Shown piece by piece: positions 18,545 through 27,371 of a stretch of DNA of 64,000 nt. A program made the position numbers and the translations under genes. Position 1 is the stretch's first letter. Each line of letters starts with the position of its first letter. This DNA comes from Halomonas litopenaei (GTDB lineage Bacteria > Pseudomonadota > Gammaproteobacteria > Pseudomonadales > Halomonadaceae). The notes beneath the pieces are model-generated. The model worked only from the letters and a program-made list of their open reading frames with translations, did no database searches and had not been told where the DNA came from. The stretch is taken from contig NZ_PXNS01000001.1 of NCBI RefSeq assembly GCF_003045775.1, positions 434,001 through 498,000 of the forward strand. The letters run 5' to 3'.

Positions 18545-18631
18545 TGGTGCCCAGAAGAGGACTTGAACCTCCACGTCCATAAGGACACTAGCACCTGAAG
18601 CTAGCGCGTCTACCAATTCCGCCACCTGGGC
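18545..18631 (-). tRNA. tRNA-Leu (anticodon CAG), copy 3, mosaic acceptor stem
   Basis: Same as the other copies except that the 5' acceptor arm is GCCCAGG (as in copies 1 and 2) while the 3' arm is TCTGGGC (as in copy 4). This leaves a G7-U66 wobble in place of a Watson-Crick pair. Confidence 0.95.
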
Positions 18632-18696
18632 GAACACGTGCTGCTTGACTGACAAAGAGCGTGACGACTTGCATCGTCGTGATCCCGAAGGATCGT

Positions 18697-18783
18697 TGGT
18701 GCCCAGAAGAGGACTTGAACCTCCACGTCCATAAGGACACTAGCACCTGAAGCTAGCGCGTCTACCAATTCCGCCATCTGGGC
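18697..18783 (-). tRNA. tRNA-Leu (anticodon CAG), copy 4
   Basis: First of the four on the transcript. The acceptor stem is GCCCAGA/TCTGGGC, an A-U pair at position 7-66 in place of the G-C pair of copies 1 and 2. Confidence 0.97.
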
Positions 18784-18794
18784 AAGTGGCGCGT

Positions 18795-18822
18795 ATGTTA
18801 CCGAATCATCTGGATAATGCAA
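18795..18822 (-). promoter_or_regulatory. Sigma70 promoter of the tRNA-Leu cluster
   Basis: On the minus strand TTGCAT (18822-18817) and TAACAT (18800-18795) are separated by 16 bp, ending 12 bp before the first tRNA-Leu. Confidence 0.8.
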
Positions 18823-18919
18823 GCGTCTCGATGAGGATTCGCGCGATTTTTTTTGCCGTTGTGACCATTGCCTGAATGGGTCCTCGGCGGGCGGCCGGTC
18901 TATCCACGGGCGCTTATGG

Positions 18920-18948
18920 TTGGGTCAAGGCCGCGCCAGCGCTATACT
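18920..18948 (+). promoter_or_regulatory. Probable sigma70 promoter of rnr
   Basis: TTGGGT and TATACT with a 17-bp spacer lie about 100 bp upstream of the rnr start. The -10 is near consensus. Confidence 0.65.
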
Positions 18949-19046
18949 GCGCGCATGTTACGACAAATTTTCGACAAGACCGCACGCTCGCGCCCGGGAG
19001 TCGGCGCTCACCTGCCGTCCTCGACCCTGCCAAGGATGCCTTTCGC

Positions 19047-21521
19047 ATGACCCATTGGACGCTCGACGCCGACGAACACGCTCTCCGCGAAGCCCACAAG
19101 TACGACAACCCCGCCCCGTCCCGCGAATACCTGCTCAAGCGGCTCGAGGAAATCGGGGCGCCGGTGACCCATGAGGCCATGAGTGATCAGCTGGGTCTCG
19201 ATGACGAGGACCTGCGCGAGGCGGTGCGTCGCCGCCTGTCCGCCATGGAGCGGGACGGCCAGGTGCTGCGCAACCGTCGCAACGCCTATGCGCTGATCGA
19301 CAAGCTCGATCTGATCAAGGGCAAGGTGCTGGGGCATCGGGACGGTTTCGGCTTTCTATTGCGCGACGACGGCAAGAAGCCTGATCTGGTGATCCCCCCG
19401 CGACAGATGCGCCGGGTGTTTCACGGTGACCACGTGCTGGTGCGCATCAGCGGACGCGATCGCAGGGGCCGTGACGAGGCCACGGTGGTGGACGTCATCG
19501 CGCGCAACACCCAGACCATCGTCGGTGTGTATCGCGAGAATACTCCCGAGTTCGGGGTACTGATCCCCGAGAACAATCGGATCACCCAAGAGGTGATCAT
19601 CCCGCACAGCGCCTGTGGTGGCGCCCAGGACGGCCAGGTCATCTCGGCACGCATCGTCAAGCAGCCCGAGACCCGGGTGCAGCCGGTGGGCGAGGTCATC
19701 GAGGTGCTGGGAGAGCGTATGGATCCCGGTATGGAGATCGACATCGCGCTGAGAAGCTACGAGATCCCGTCCGAGTTTCCGCCGGATGTCACCGACCAGA
19801 TCGCCAGTATGTCCGCCGAGGTCGCCGAGGAGGACAAGCTCCACCGCATCGACCTGCGTGACAAGCCGCTGGTCACCATCGATGACGAGACCGCCAAGGA
19901 CTTCGACGACGCGGTGTGTGCCTACAAGACGCGTTCGGGCAGCTGGAAGCTTCTGGTGGCCATCGCCGACGTGTCGCACTACGTGCGTCCCGGCAGCCCG
20001 CTCGATCAGGAGGCCATCGCCCGCGGCAACTCGGTGTACTTCCCGGGGCAGGTAGTGCCGATGCTGCCGGAGCTGCTGTCCAATGGACTGTGCTCGCTGA
20101 ATCCGGACGTCGATCGTCTGGCGCTGGTGTGCGAGCTCAACATCTCCAAGACCGGAGCCATCAGCCGTTATCGCTTCTACGAGGCGGTGTTCCGTTCCCA
20201 TGCCCGGCTGACCTACAACAAGGTGGCGGCGATCCTTCAGGACGAGGGGGAGGAAGGCGAGGCCCTGCGCCAGGAGTACAAGTCGCTGGTGCCGTCGCTG
20301 AAGAACCTGCACAGCCTCTACCAGTTGCTGCGAGAAGCGCGTACCGAACGGGGTGCCATCGACTTCGAGACCACCGAGACCGCCATCGTCTTCAACGACG
20401 AGCGCAAGATCGAGAAGATCGTGCCGCGCTCGCGCAACGACGCCCACAAGATCATCGAGGAGTGCATGCTGGCGGCAAACGTTGCCACCGCGCGCTTCCT
20501 CGACAAGCACGACCTGCCGGCGCTGTACCGTATCCACGAGCGTCCGTCGCCGGAGCGCCTGGACAAGCTGCGGCTGTTCCTCAACGAGATCGGCATGTCA
20601 CTCGGCGGTGGTGATGAGCCGACGCCCCAGGACTACCGTGACCTGGCCGAGGCGATCAAGGGTCGCGACGATGCCGACATCATTCAGACGGTGATGCTGC
20701 GCTCGATGAGTCAGGCGGTGTATTCGCCCCACAACGAGGGCCACTTTGGCCTGGCCTACCCGGCCTACGCCCACTTTACCTCGCCGATTCGTCGCTATCC
20801 CGATCTGCTGGTGCACCGCGCCATTCGTTCGGTGATCCGCGGACCGCGCCAGACCAACACCGTGCTGCGCGCCGAGGGCGCGCCGGTGGAGCCGCCGACC
20901 AAGTGGTGTCCCTATACCTTCGAGCAGATGCTCGAACTTGGCGAGCACTGCTCGATGACCGAGCGTCGTGCCGACGACGCCACCCGTGACGTCGAGGGCT
21001 GGCTCAAGTGCGAGTTCATGTCCGACAAGCTCGGCGAGGTCTACGACGGTACCATCGCCTCGGTCACCCAGTTCGGTATCTTCGTGCGCCTCGACGCGTT
21101 CTATGTCGAGGGACTGGTCCACGTCACCTCCTTGCCGTCGGACTACTACCACTACGAGCCCGAGAAGCATCGTCTCAAGGGCGAGCGTACCGGCACCAGC
21201 TATCGCCTGGGCGATGGGGTCACCGTTCAGGTGGCTCGGGTCGACCTCGACGAGCGCAAGATCGACTTCGAGATGGCCGACGACAAGCCGCGCCCTCGTC
21301 GGGCACCGCGCAAGCGTCGCGACGCAGGCGCGCAGGGCAAGGGGCGTAGCAATGGGCAAGGTGACAAGCCCGCCCAGGCCAGCAAGGGGCGTGGCGGCAG
21401 GTCGGCCCAGGGCGATACCAAGCGCCGTGCCGACGGCCCCTCCGGGGTCGGCGAACAGGACGCCCCGAAGAAGAAGGGCGGACGTCGGCGCCGCGGTCCG
21501 CGGCGTGGCAACAAGGGATGA
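19047..21521 (+). CDS. rnr: Ribonuclease R
   Basis: This 824-residue protein has an N-terminal winged-helix region, cold-shock domains, the RNB catalytic domain with the acidic cluster DDETAKDFDDAV near residues 276-287, an S1 domain (YDGTIASVTQFGIFVRL near 665), and a basic Lys/Arg/Gly-rich tail. RNase R is a processive 3'-5' exoribonuclease for structured RNA. ATG at 19047 gives the family start MTHWTLDAD; the frame is open 57 codons further upstream without supporting features. rlmB follows, the usual gammaproteobacterial pairing. Confidence 0.96.
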   Translation: MTHWTLDADEHALREAHKYDNPAPSREYLLKRLEEIGAPVTHEAMSDQLGLDDEDLREAVRRRLSAMERDGQVLRNRRNAYALIDKLDLIKGKVLGHRDGFGFLLRDDGKKPDLVIPPRQMRRVFHGDHVLVRISGRDRRGRDEATVVDVIARNTQTIVGVYRENTPEFGVLIPENNRITQEVIIPHSACGGAQDGQVISARIVKQPETRVQPVGEVIEVLGERMDPGMEIDIALRSYEIPSEFPPDVTDQIASMSAEVAEEDKLHRIDLRDKPLVTIDDETAKDFDDAVCAYKTRSGSWKLLVAIADVSHYVRPGSPLDQEAIARGNSVYFPGQVVPMLPELLSNGLCSLNPDVDRLALVCELNISKTGAISRYRFYEAVFRSHARLTYNKVAAILQDEGEEGEALRQEYKSLVPSLKNLHSLYQLLREARTERGAIDFETTETAIVFNDERKIEKIVPRSRNDAHKIIEECMLAANVATARFLDKHDLPALYRIHERPSPERLDKLRLFLNEIGMSLGGGDEPTPQDYRDLAEAIKGRDDADIIQTVMLRSMSQAVYSPHNEGHFGLAYPAYAHFTSPIRRYPDLLVHRAIRSVIRGPRQTNTVLRAEGAPVEPPTKWCPYTFEQMLELGEHCSMTERRADDATRDVEGWLKCEFMSDKLGEVYDGTIASVTQFGIFVRLDAFYVEGLVHVTSLPSDYYHYEPEKHRLKGERTGTSYRLGDGVTVQVARVDLDERKIDFEMADDKPRPRRAPRKRRDAGAQGKGRSNGQGDKPAQASKGRGGRSAQGDTKRRADGPSGVGEQDAPKKKGGRRRRGPRRGNKG

Positions 21522-21554
21522 ACACCCGCGTGATGATTGACCAGGAGGCCGCCC

Positions 21555-22427
21555 GTGGCCAAGCATGATTCAAGACGCCGTCGCCACGGCCAGAGCCAGT
21601 CCCAGGCGCATGACCAGGCGCGTACTCAGGCGCGTGGCAAGGGGCGTGGTCAGCATGGTCCGGCAGTGCCGAACGGCCTCGACAGTGTGTTCGGCGTTCA
21701 CGCCGTCCGGGCACTGCTGGAGCGTGGCGAATCACCCAAGGAACTGTGGGTGCAGGAGGGCGACGCCGGGCGTCGTCTCAGTGAGCTGGTCGATACCGCG
21801 CGCAGTCGCGGCGCCAGGCTCAGGAGCGTGCCTCGTGAAGAGCTCGACGGCCTTTCCCAGGGTGCCTCCCATCAGGGTATCGTGGCGTTCTGTCCGCCAC
21901 TGGCGCCGGAGGGCGAGGAGTCCCTGTGGCACAAGCTCAAGGCCTGGCCGCTGGAGACGCCGCCGCTGTTGCTGATCCTCGATGGTGTCACCGACGTTCA
22001 CAACTTCGGCGCCTGTCTACGCAGTGCCGACGCCGCCGGGGTGCACGGCGTGATCGTGCCCAAGGACAAGTCGGCACCGCTCAACGCCACCGTGCGCAAG
22101 GTGGCCTGCGGTGCCGCCGAGAGCGTGCCGGTCTATCAGGTGACCAACCTGGCCCGCGCCATGGCGCGACTGAAGGAAGAAGGGGTGTGGATCACCGGTA
22201 CCGCCGGCGAGGCCGACGCCAGCGTCTTCGCTGCCGACTTCACCGGGCCCATGGCGCTGGTGATGGGGGCCGAGGGCAAGGGCATGCGTCGGTTGACCCG
22301 GGAGGCCTGCGACAACCTGGTCAAGCTGCCCATGGCGGGCACCGTCTCGAGTCTCAATGTGTCGGTGGCCACCGGCGTCTGTCTGTTCGAGGTGGTGCGC
22401 CAGCGCGAGCTCAAGGCCCGCGGATGA
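21555..22427 (+). CDS. rlmB: 23S rRNA (guanosine-2'-O-)-methyltransferase RlmB
   Basis: This 290-residue SPOUT methyltransferase has a low-complexity basic, Gln-rich N-terminus (about residues 1-35), then the SpoU substrate-binding domain (FGVHAVRALLERG) and the knotted catalytic domain (LDGVTDVHNFGACLRSADAAG; VMGAEGKGMRR; LPMAGTVSSLNVS). RlmB methylates G2251 of 23S rRNA. GTG at 21555 has AGGAGG six bases upstream, better than the earlier in-frame start. It lies 33 bp after rnr. The Gln/Arg-rich extension before residue 35 is longer than in E. coli. Confidence 0.95.
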   Translation: MAKHDSRRRRHGQSQSQAHDQARTQARGKGRGQHGPAVPNGLDSVFGVHAVRALLERGESPKELWVQEGDAGRRLSELVDTARSRGARLRSVPREELDGLSQGASHQGIVAFCPPLAPEGEESLWHKLKAWPLETPPLLLILDGVTDVHNFGACLRSADAAGVHGVIVPKDKSAPLNATVRKVACGAAESVPVYQVTNLARAMARLKEEGVWITGTAGEADASVFAADFTGPMALVMGAEGKGMRRLTREACDNLVKLPMAGTVSSLNVSVATGVCLFEVVRQRELKARG

Positions 22428-22448
22428 CGGTGTCGCCCCAGCATCGGC

Positions 22449-22477
22449 TTGCAACCCTGGTCACAACTCCGTAGAAT
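22449..22477 (+). promoter_or_regulatory. Sigma70 promoter of the rpsF operon
   Basis: TTGCAA and TAGAAT with a 17-bp spacer lie 115 bp upstream of rpsF, leaving a leader of roughly 108 nt. Confidence 0.85.
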
Positions 22478-22591
22478 CTGGGCGCCCGTGCGTTCTGCGC
22501 GGGACAGGCTAATTGTTATTCACTCCTTGCTTCCCCCGGCGCCGAGACTACTCAGGCCCCTGCGGAAGCTGCCAAACCGAAAGGAGAATCC

Positions 22592-22963
22592 ATGCGTCAC
22601 TACGAGATCGTCTTCATGGTCCACCCGGACCAGAGTGAGCAGGTTCCGGCCATGGTCGAGCGCTACACCAGCATCGTCACCGAGAACGCCGGTACTGTTC
22701 ACCGTCTCGAGGATTGGGGCCGCCGTCACCTGGCCTACCCGATCAACAAGATCCACAAGGCTCACTACGTGCTGATGAACGTCGAGTGCAGCGGCGAGAC
22801 CCTCGAGGAAATCGAGAACATCTTCCGTTTCAACGACGCCATCATTCGCAGCCTGGTGGTGCGCTGCAAGGAAGCCATCACCGAAGCGTCTCCGATGATG
22901 AAGCCGGTGGAAGAGAAGCGTGCCCGTCGCGAAGAAAAGCCGCGCACCGCTGAATCCGCCTGA
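22592..22963 (+). CDS. rpsF: 30S ribosomal protein bS6
   Basis: This 123-residue protein starts [18 protein letters not shown] and contains the S6 motifs [13 protein letters not shown] and [12 protein letters not shown]. The acidic/basic C-terminal tail resembles other gammaproteobacterial S6, where E. coli RimK adds Glu. GAAAGGAG precedes the ATG. It heads rpsF-rpsR-DUF2232-rplI. No priB lies between rpsF and rpsR. Confidence 0.98.
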   Translation: MRHYEIVFMVHPDQSEQVPAMVERYTSIVTENAGTVHRLEDWGRRHLAYPINKIHKAHYVLMNVECSGETLEEIENIFRFNDAIIRSLVVRCKEAITEASPMMKPVEEKRARREEKPRTAESA

Positions 22964-23008
22964 GCCGCGCATCACTAGCTCTGCAACGCACGTATAAGGA
23001 GTCTTTCC

Positions 23009-23236
23009 ATGGCACGCTTTTTCCGTCGCCGCAAGTTTTGCCGTTTCACCGCTGAAGGCGTGAAGCAGATCGACTACAAGGATCTGGACACGCTCAAGGC
23101 CTACATCACCGAGACCGGCAAGATCGTTCCCAGCCGCATCACCGGTACCAAGGCCCGTTACCAGCGCCAGCTGTCCACCGCGATCAAGCGCGCACGCTAC
23201 CTGGCCCTGCTGCCTTACACCGACAGCCACCAGTAA
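23009..23236 (+). CDS. rpsR: 30S ribosomal protein bS18
   Basis: This 75-residue protein starts [13 protein letters not shown] and contains the S18 segment [17 protein letters not shown] with the [10 protein letters not shown] end. It binds bS6 in the platform of the 30S subunit. It lies 45 bp after rpsF with AAGGAG upstream. Confidence 0.98.
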   Translation: MARFFRRRKFCRFTAEGVKQIDYKDLDTLKAYITETGKIVPSRITGTKARYQRQLSTAIKRARYLALLPYTDSHQ

Positions 23237-23246
23237 GTCGTCGCCG

Positions 23247-24098
23247 ATGCTGCCCGTCGCCCGATGGTCGATGAAAGGCATGCCCCAGGCGGCTCTGGTC
23301 GCGCTGGTGGCGTCTGCGGTGCCCTGGCTGTTCTGGTTCGGGGCGGCGATTGCCGCTCTGGTGACCTTGCGCAAGGGCATGGCACCGGCGATGCCGGTGA
23401 TCGCCGCCGCGGCGGTGCCGGCAGGCTGGTGGTGGACCCAGGGAGATCCGATCCCCCTGGCGACCACCCTGCTGGCGCTGTTGATGGCCATCGTGCTGCG
23501 CTCCCGCATGCGCTGGGGCGAGGCGCTGATCCTGGGGTCGCTGGCCGGCGCTGCGATGATCCAGTTGGGGGTGTTCCTGCCCAAGGCAGACACCGCCCTG
23601 ATGCTGGAGCAGCTGCGCCAGAGTTCCTCCGAGGTGGCGGCCATGCTCGACGAGCTGGCTGCCCAGGGGCTCGACGCCAGTCGGCTGGCCGAGCTGGTCA
23701 TCAGCGGTGTCACCGGTCTGGTGGTGATGCTCGCTGCGGTGGCCTGTCTGGCCCTGGCACGCAGCTGGCAGGCGGGGCTCTACAACCCGGGAGGTTTCCG
23801 GGAAGAGTTCCACGCCCTGCGGCTCACCCCGAGGGAGCTGATCCTGTTGGTGGTGCTGGTGATCGCCGGCACCCTGCTGGGTCTCCCCGGGATCGGCATG
23901 CTGGCCTGGATTCCGCTGCTGATGGCCGGCATCGGCCTGACACATGGTGTAGTTGGACGTAAGGGAATGAACGGGTTGTGGCTGGTCGCGTTCTATCTGC
24001 TGCTGATCACCACCTGGCCCATGATTCTCATCGTGCTGGTTGTGGCCCTGATCGATACCTTCGCGGACTTCCGCGGGCGTCTGGGTCACAGCAACTGA
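23247..24098 (+). CDS. DUF2232 (YybS-like) membrane protein
   Basis: This 283-residue integral membrane protein has about eight hydrophobic segments. Its place between rpsR and rplI is typical of Pseudomonas and relatives, where the product is annotated DUF2232/YybS. Function is unknown. The frame opens 10 bp after rpsR; ATG at 23271 (MKGMPQAAL) is an alternative start. It is co-transcribed with ribosomal protein genes. Confidence 0.85.
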   Translation: MLPVARWSMKGMPQAALVALVASAVPWLFWFGAAIAALVTLRKGMAPAMPVIAAAAVPAGWWWTQGDPIPLATTLLALLMAIVLRSRMRWGEALILGSLAGAAMIQLGVFLPKADTALMLEQLRQSSSEVAAMLDELAAQGLDASRLAELVISGVTGLVVMLAAVACLALARSWQAGLYNPGGFREEFHALRLTPRELILLVVLVIAGTLLGLPGIGMLAWIPLLMAGIGLTHGVVGRKGMNGLWLVAFYLLLITTWPMILIVLVVALIDTFADFRGRLGHSN

Positions 24099-24114
24099 CA
24101 TAGAGGTTTACGAG

Positions 24115-24561
24115 ATGGAAGTCATTCTGCTCGACAACATTGGCAAGCTGGGCGGTCTCGGTGACAAGGTCACCGTCAAGCCTGGTTACGGCCGCAACTA
24201 CCTGGTGCCCTACGGTCTCGCCGTACCGGCCACCAAGGACAACATCGCTGCCTTTGAAGCCCAGCGTGCCGAGCTCGAAGCTCAGGCCGCCGAGCGCAAG
24301 GCCGAAGCCGAAGCTCGCGCCGAGCAGCTCAACGACATCGAGCTGTCTCTGGTCGCCAAGTCTGGCGACGAAGGCAAGCTGTTCGGTTCCATCGGTCCGC
24401 GTGACCTGGCCGAGGCGATCTCCAGCGCCGGTATCGACGTCGCCAAGAGCGAAGTCCGCATGCCGGAAGGCCCGATCCGCCAGACCGGCGAATACGACAT
24501 CGTGCTGCACCTGCATGCCGACGTCGACGCCACCGTGCGCGTGGTGGTGGTGGCCGAGTAA
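24115..24561 (+). CDS. rplI: 50S ribosomal protein bL9
   Basis: This 148-residue protein starts [17 protein letters not shown] with [16 protein letters not shown], the L9 signature, then an Ala/Glu-rich helix and the C-terminal domain ([16 protein letters not shown]). It is the last gene of the operon and is followed by a strong terminator. Confidence 0.98.
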   Translation: MEVILLDNIGKLGGLGDKVTVKPGYGRNYLVPYGLAVPATKDNIAAFEAQRAELEAQAAERKAEAEARAEQLNDIELSLVAKSGDEGKLFGSIGPRDLAEAISSAGIDVAKSEVRMPEGPIRQTGEYDIVLHLHADVDATVRVVVVAE

Positions 24562-24580
24562 GGTCGTCTCCCACGGCAGT

Positions 24581-24614
24581 GGCAAGGGCGCGGGAGTCAC
24601 ATCCCGCGCCCTTT
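24581..24614 (+). terminator. Rho-independent terminator after rplI
   Basis: An 11-bp stem AAGGGCGCGGG / CCCGCGCCCTT with an 8-base loop is followed by TTTT. Confidence 0.93.
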
Positions 24615-24770
24615 TTTGTGGCTCGCGATCGCCCGCACGGGTGATCGTGCGACGGACCCGGCTTCGGGTAGACTAAGGCTTGTCTGGAGAGTGGCTGCGC
24701 TCGTCGACTTTTCGGACACAGCCTGGATCCAGTGGCATGGCGCCGTGAACAACAGCGAAGAGACAAGCGC

Positions 24771-26159
24771 ATGAGTGACGTCCAGACCATCGATCGTGAA
24801 GCCGCGGCGCTGAAGGTTCCGCCGCACTCGGTGGAGGCCGAGCAGTCGGTGCTGGGTGGCCTGATGCTCGACAATCAGGCCTGGGACAATATCGCCGACC
24901 GGCTGGTGGCCGACGACTTCTATCGCTACGAGCATCGCCTGGTGTTCAACGCCATGGTGGCGCTGGCCGAGTCGAGCCGTCCGCTGGACGTGGTGACCCT
25001 GTCCGAGGCCCTGGAGGGGCGCGACCAGCTCGACACCGTGGGCGGGCTCGCCTACCTGGCGGAGCTGGCCCGCAACACTCCCTCGGCCAGCAATATCCGC
25101 GCCTATGGCGACATCGTGCGCGAACGCGCCACCCTGAGAAAGCTGATCCAGGCGGCCAACCAGATCGCCGACGGCGCCTTCAGCCCCAATGGGCGTCCTG
25201 CCGATGAGCTGGTCAACGAGGCCGAGCGGCTGGTGTTCCAGATCAGCGAGGACCGCCCCAAGGCCGGCGGCCCCATCGGCATGAGCGAGCTGCTGACCAA
25301 GGCCGTCGATCGCATCGACGAGCTGTTCAACATGAAAGGCGAGATGACCGGCCTGTCGACCGGCTTTCGCGATCTCGATGACATGACCTCCGGGCTGCAG
25401 CCCTCCGACCTGGTGATCGTCGCCGGCCGCCCGTCCATGGGCAAGACCACCTTCGCCATGAACCTGGTGGAGCACGCGGTGGTGTCCAGCGACAAGCCGG
25501 TGATGGTGTTCTCCATGGAGATGCCGGCGGACTCGATCATGCTGCGCATGCTGTCGTCACTCGGGCGTATCGACCAGACCCGAGTGCGCTCCGGTCAGCT
25601 CGAGGACGAGGACTGGCCGAGGTTGACCTCGGCGGTCAACCTGCTCAAGGACAAGCAACTGTTCATCGATGACACCGCTGCGCTGTCGCCCAACGAGATG
25701 CGCTCACGGGTGCGTCGCGTGGTGCGCGAGCACGGCAACCTGGCGATGATCATGATCGACTACCTGCAGTTGATGCAGGTGCCGGGGTTCGGTGACAACC
25801 GTACCGGCGAGATTTCGGAGATCTCGCGCTCGCTCAAGGGGCTTGCCAAGGAGTTCGGCTGCCCGGTGATTGCGTTGTCGCAGCTCAACCGCTCGCTGGA
25901 GCAGCGCCCCAACAAGCGTCCGGTGATGTCGGACCTGCGTGAATCCGGGGCCATCGAGCAGGACGCCGACCTGATCGGTTTCGTCTATCGTGATGAGGTC
26001 TACAACCCGGATAATCCCGACAACAAGGGACTCGCCGAATTCATCATCGGCAAGCAGCGTAATGGCCCCATCGGGACGGTGCACATGGCCTTTATCGGCA
26101 AGTACACCCGCTTCGAGGATCTGGCGCCGGACAGCTACGGTGATACCTTCGGCGAATAA
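24771..26159 (+). CDS. dnaB: Replicative DNA helicase
   Basis: This 462-residue protein has the DnaB N-terminal domain (PPHSVEAEQSVLGGLML), a linker helix, and the RecA-type C-terminal domain with Walker A GRPSMGKTT near residue 220, Walker B MIMIDYLQLM near 326, and RESGAIEQDADLI. ATG at 24771 (MSDVQ) gives the family length; an in-frame upstream start adds 13 unsupported residues. No intein is present. Confidence 0.98.
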   Translation: MSDVQTIDREAAALKVPPHSVEAEQSVLGGLMLDNQAWDNIADRLVADDFYRYEHRLVFNAMVALAESSRPLDVVTLSEALEGRDQLDTVGGLAYLAELARNTPSASNIRAYGDIVRERATLRKLIQAANQIADGAFSPNGRPADELVNEAERLVFQISEDRPKAGGPIGMSELLTKAVDRIDELFNMKGEMTGLSTGFRDLDDMTSGLQPSDLVIVAGRPSMGKTTFAMNLVEHAVVSSDKPVMVFSMEMPADSIMLRMLSSLGRIDQTRVRSGQLEDEDWPRLTSAVNLLKDKQLFIDDTAALSPNEMRSRVRRVVREHGNLAMIMIDYLQLMQVPGFGDNRTGEISEISRSLKGLAKEFGCPVIALSQLNRSLEQRPNKRPVMSDLRESGAIEQDADLIGFVYRDEVYNPDNPDNKGLAEFIIGKQRNGPIGTVHMAFIGKYTRFEDLAPDSYGDTFGE

Positions 26160-26165
26160 ACGTGC

Positions 26166-26193
26166 TTGAGCCTGACCGACGGGCTCGTATAAT
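26166..26193 (+). promoter_or_regulatory. Sigma70 promoter downstream of dnaB
   Basis: TTGAGC and a consensus TATAAT with a 16-bp spacer begin just after the dnaB stop and lie 45 bp upstream of the small gene at 26238. Confidence 0.8.
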
Positions 26194-26237
26194 GCCGCCC
26201 CTTGCGATTTCGACAGACACAGTGAAGGAGACCTGAC

Positions 26238-26531
26238 ATGGCAGGCGGATTTCGACGCGGCAATCGCCGTCGCGCGCCCAAGCTGGAAGCCCGTGGCGAA
26301 TTGACCTCGGTGGAGCGGGAAGGCCCGTTCAAGGAATGGCTCGGCATGCCCGACCTGTATCGCTATCACCTGGTAGTGGACGGCGTGGACTACAGCTACC
26401 AGACAGAAGACTCCGAGCTGCCGGTGCAGATCGGCGACAAGGTGGTGTTTCGCTACAAGGAGACCAAGGCCGGCAATTGGGTCGACCGCAACTCCCTCGG
26501 CAAGGCCATCGATCCCTCCGACTACCAGTAG
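26238..26531 (+). CDS. Small protein of unknown function, basic N-terminus
   Basis: I do not recognise this 97-residue protein. It has a very basic first 17 residues (GGFRRGNRRRAPK) followed by a mixed beta-rich region with YRYHLVVDGVDYSYQ and IGDKVVFRYKE, which could form a small OB-like barrel. It has a good AAGGAG site, its own TATAAT promoter and a strong terminator, so it is an independent transcript. Nucleic-acid binding is a guess from charge only. Confidence 0.75.
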   Translation: MAGGFRRGNRRRAPKLEARGELTSVEREGPFKEWLGMPDLYRYHLVVDGVDYSYQTEDSELPVQIGDKVVFRYKETKAGNWVDRNSLGKAIDPSDYQ

Positions 26532-26550
26532 CCTCACCGCCGGATCCGTC

Positions 26551-26587
26551 GCCCGCGAGCATTCGTGTCGCGGGCCTTCGTTTTTCC
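26551..26587 (+). terminator. Rho-independent terminator of the small orphan gene
   Basis: An 8-bp stem GCCCGCGA / TCGCGGGC followed by CTTCGTTTTT. Confidence 0.88.
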
Positions 26588-26927
26588 TCCTTCAAGCTCT
26601 CCACTTCCCCCCGCAAAGGCGCTGCCTGCCGCTGAAGAGCCCCTTTTCTCCGCCGCGATCATGGAGGTCGTTTAACCCGCTGTGCGCGCGAAACGGCCAA
26701 TATGTATCCAGATCAGAGAAATTCTTCACACCGTCACGGGAATGTCACCCGAAGGGCCCAGGCTGTGCCATGATCAGAGAGTCACATGCGCGGCACAGGG
26801 AAATGAAACGAGCGTCATGGTCTGCCGAAATATCATCGGCACGCTCGTCGCCGTAGTGTCGTCACATAAGGAGGGCGGGGGCCACAGGACCCCCGTCGCG
26901 ACAGGATGAAAAGAGGCGAAAGATACG
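26588..26927. other. Intergenic region upstream of the small gene at 26928
   Basis: This 340-bp stretch has no convincing gene. It contains GGGGG-N8-CCCCC (about 26877-26894) 30-50 bp upstream of the next start, which could form an mRNA leader hairpin, and the ribosome site AAAGAGGCG. A 75-codon open frame inside (26682-26909) lacks a ribosome site and a recognisable product. Confidence 0.5.
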
Positions 26928-27230
26928 ATGGAAATTAATGATCTCAAGGCCTTTGTCGGCCGCCACGACAACTTCGAGATTCGCGTGATCGGCCATGCCG
27001 GCAGCCGTTTTTACCAGGTCGAACTGGAAGACGTGGAAGGTGCCCGCAAGATGCTCTGCCGCCGCGGCAAGCCGGTGTTGTTCCGCTCGCTGGACGACGT
27101 CTACCTGGAGCTCAAGCGTGCCGGTATCCACCGCGCCTACCTGGTCCAGCACGTGGCCCACGACGAGGTGATCGGTCGCGAGGCCCACTATGCCGAACCG
27201 CTGGCCTCACGTATGCCCCTGGTGTTTTGA
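26928..27230 (+). CDS. Conserved small protein, possibly DUF6482 family
   Basis: This 100-residue protein has an alpha/beta character with FEIRVIGHAGSRFYQVEL and FRSLDDVYLELKRAGIHRAYLVQHVAHDEV. It resembles short proteins of the DUF6482 type found in halophilic gammaproteobacteria and Pseudomonas; I am not certain of the family number. No function is known. It is transcribed alone from a 340-bp upstream region with a possible leader hairpin. Confidence 0.75.
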   Translation: MEINDLKAFVGRHDNFEIRVIGHAGSRFYQVELEDVEGARKMLCRRGKPVLFRSLDDVYLELKRAGIHRAYLVQHVAHDEVIGREAHYAEPLASRMPLVF

Positions 27231-27371
27231 GTGACATCGTTCCACACCACCCTGGTGCTGGAACCCTCTCGACGGCAGTCTCGCCGTCTCTGCCTTGCCA
27301 CTGATGTACCCACGTTCACCGAACAAGTCCCTGGCGCAAGCTGCCAGGGCCCTTGGCGGTGTCGACCTGCC

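Larger units (their letters stand above)
18393..18783 (-). repeat. 152-bp tandem repeat (tRNA-Leu plus spacer)
   Basis: Copies 2, 3 and 4 start at a 152-bp period and the two 65-bp spacers (18480-18544 and 18632-18696) are identical. The only differences seen are in acceptor-stem pair 7-66 of the tRNAs, indicating recent duplication or gene conversion. Confidence 0.95.

Noticed and set aside
18241-18783. Regularly spaced repeats resembling a CRISPR array
   Set aside because: The 87-bp repeated units fold as tRNA-Leu with CAG anticodon and encoded CCA; the spacers are identical rather than unique.
19356-20537. Long antisense frame inside rnr (and similar antisense frames inside other genes)
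   Set aside because: High-GC shadow frames with repetitive composition and no ribosome sites; the sense genes are firmly identified.
26682-26909. 75-codon open frame between the two small genes after dnaB
   Set aside because: No ribosome site, no recognisable sequence, and it lies in the promoter/leader of the gene at 26928.
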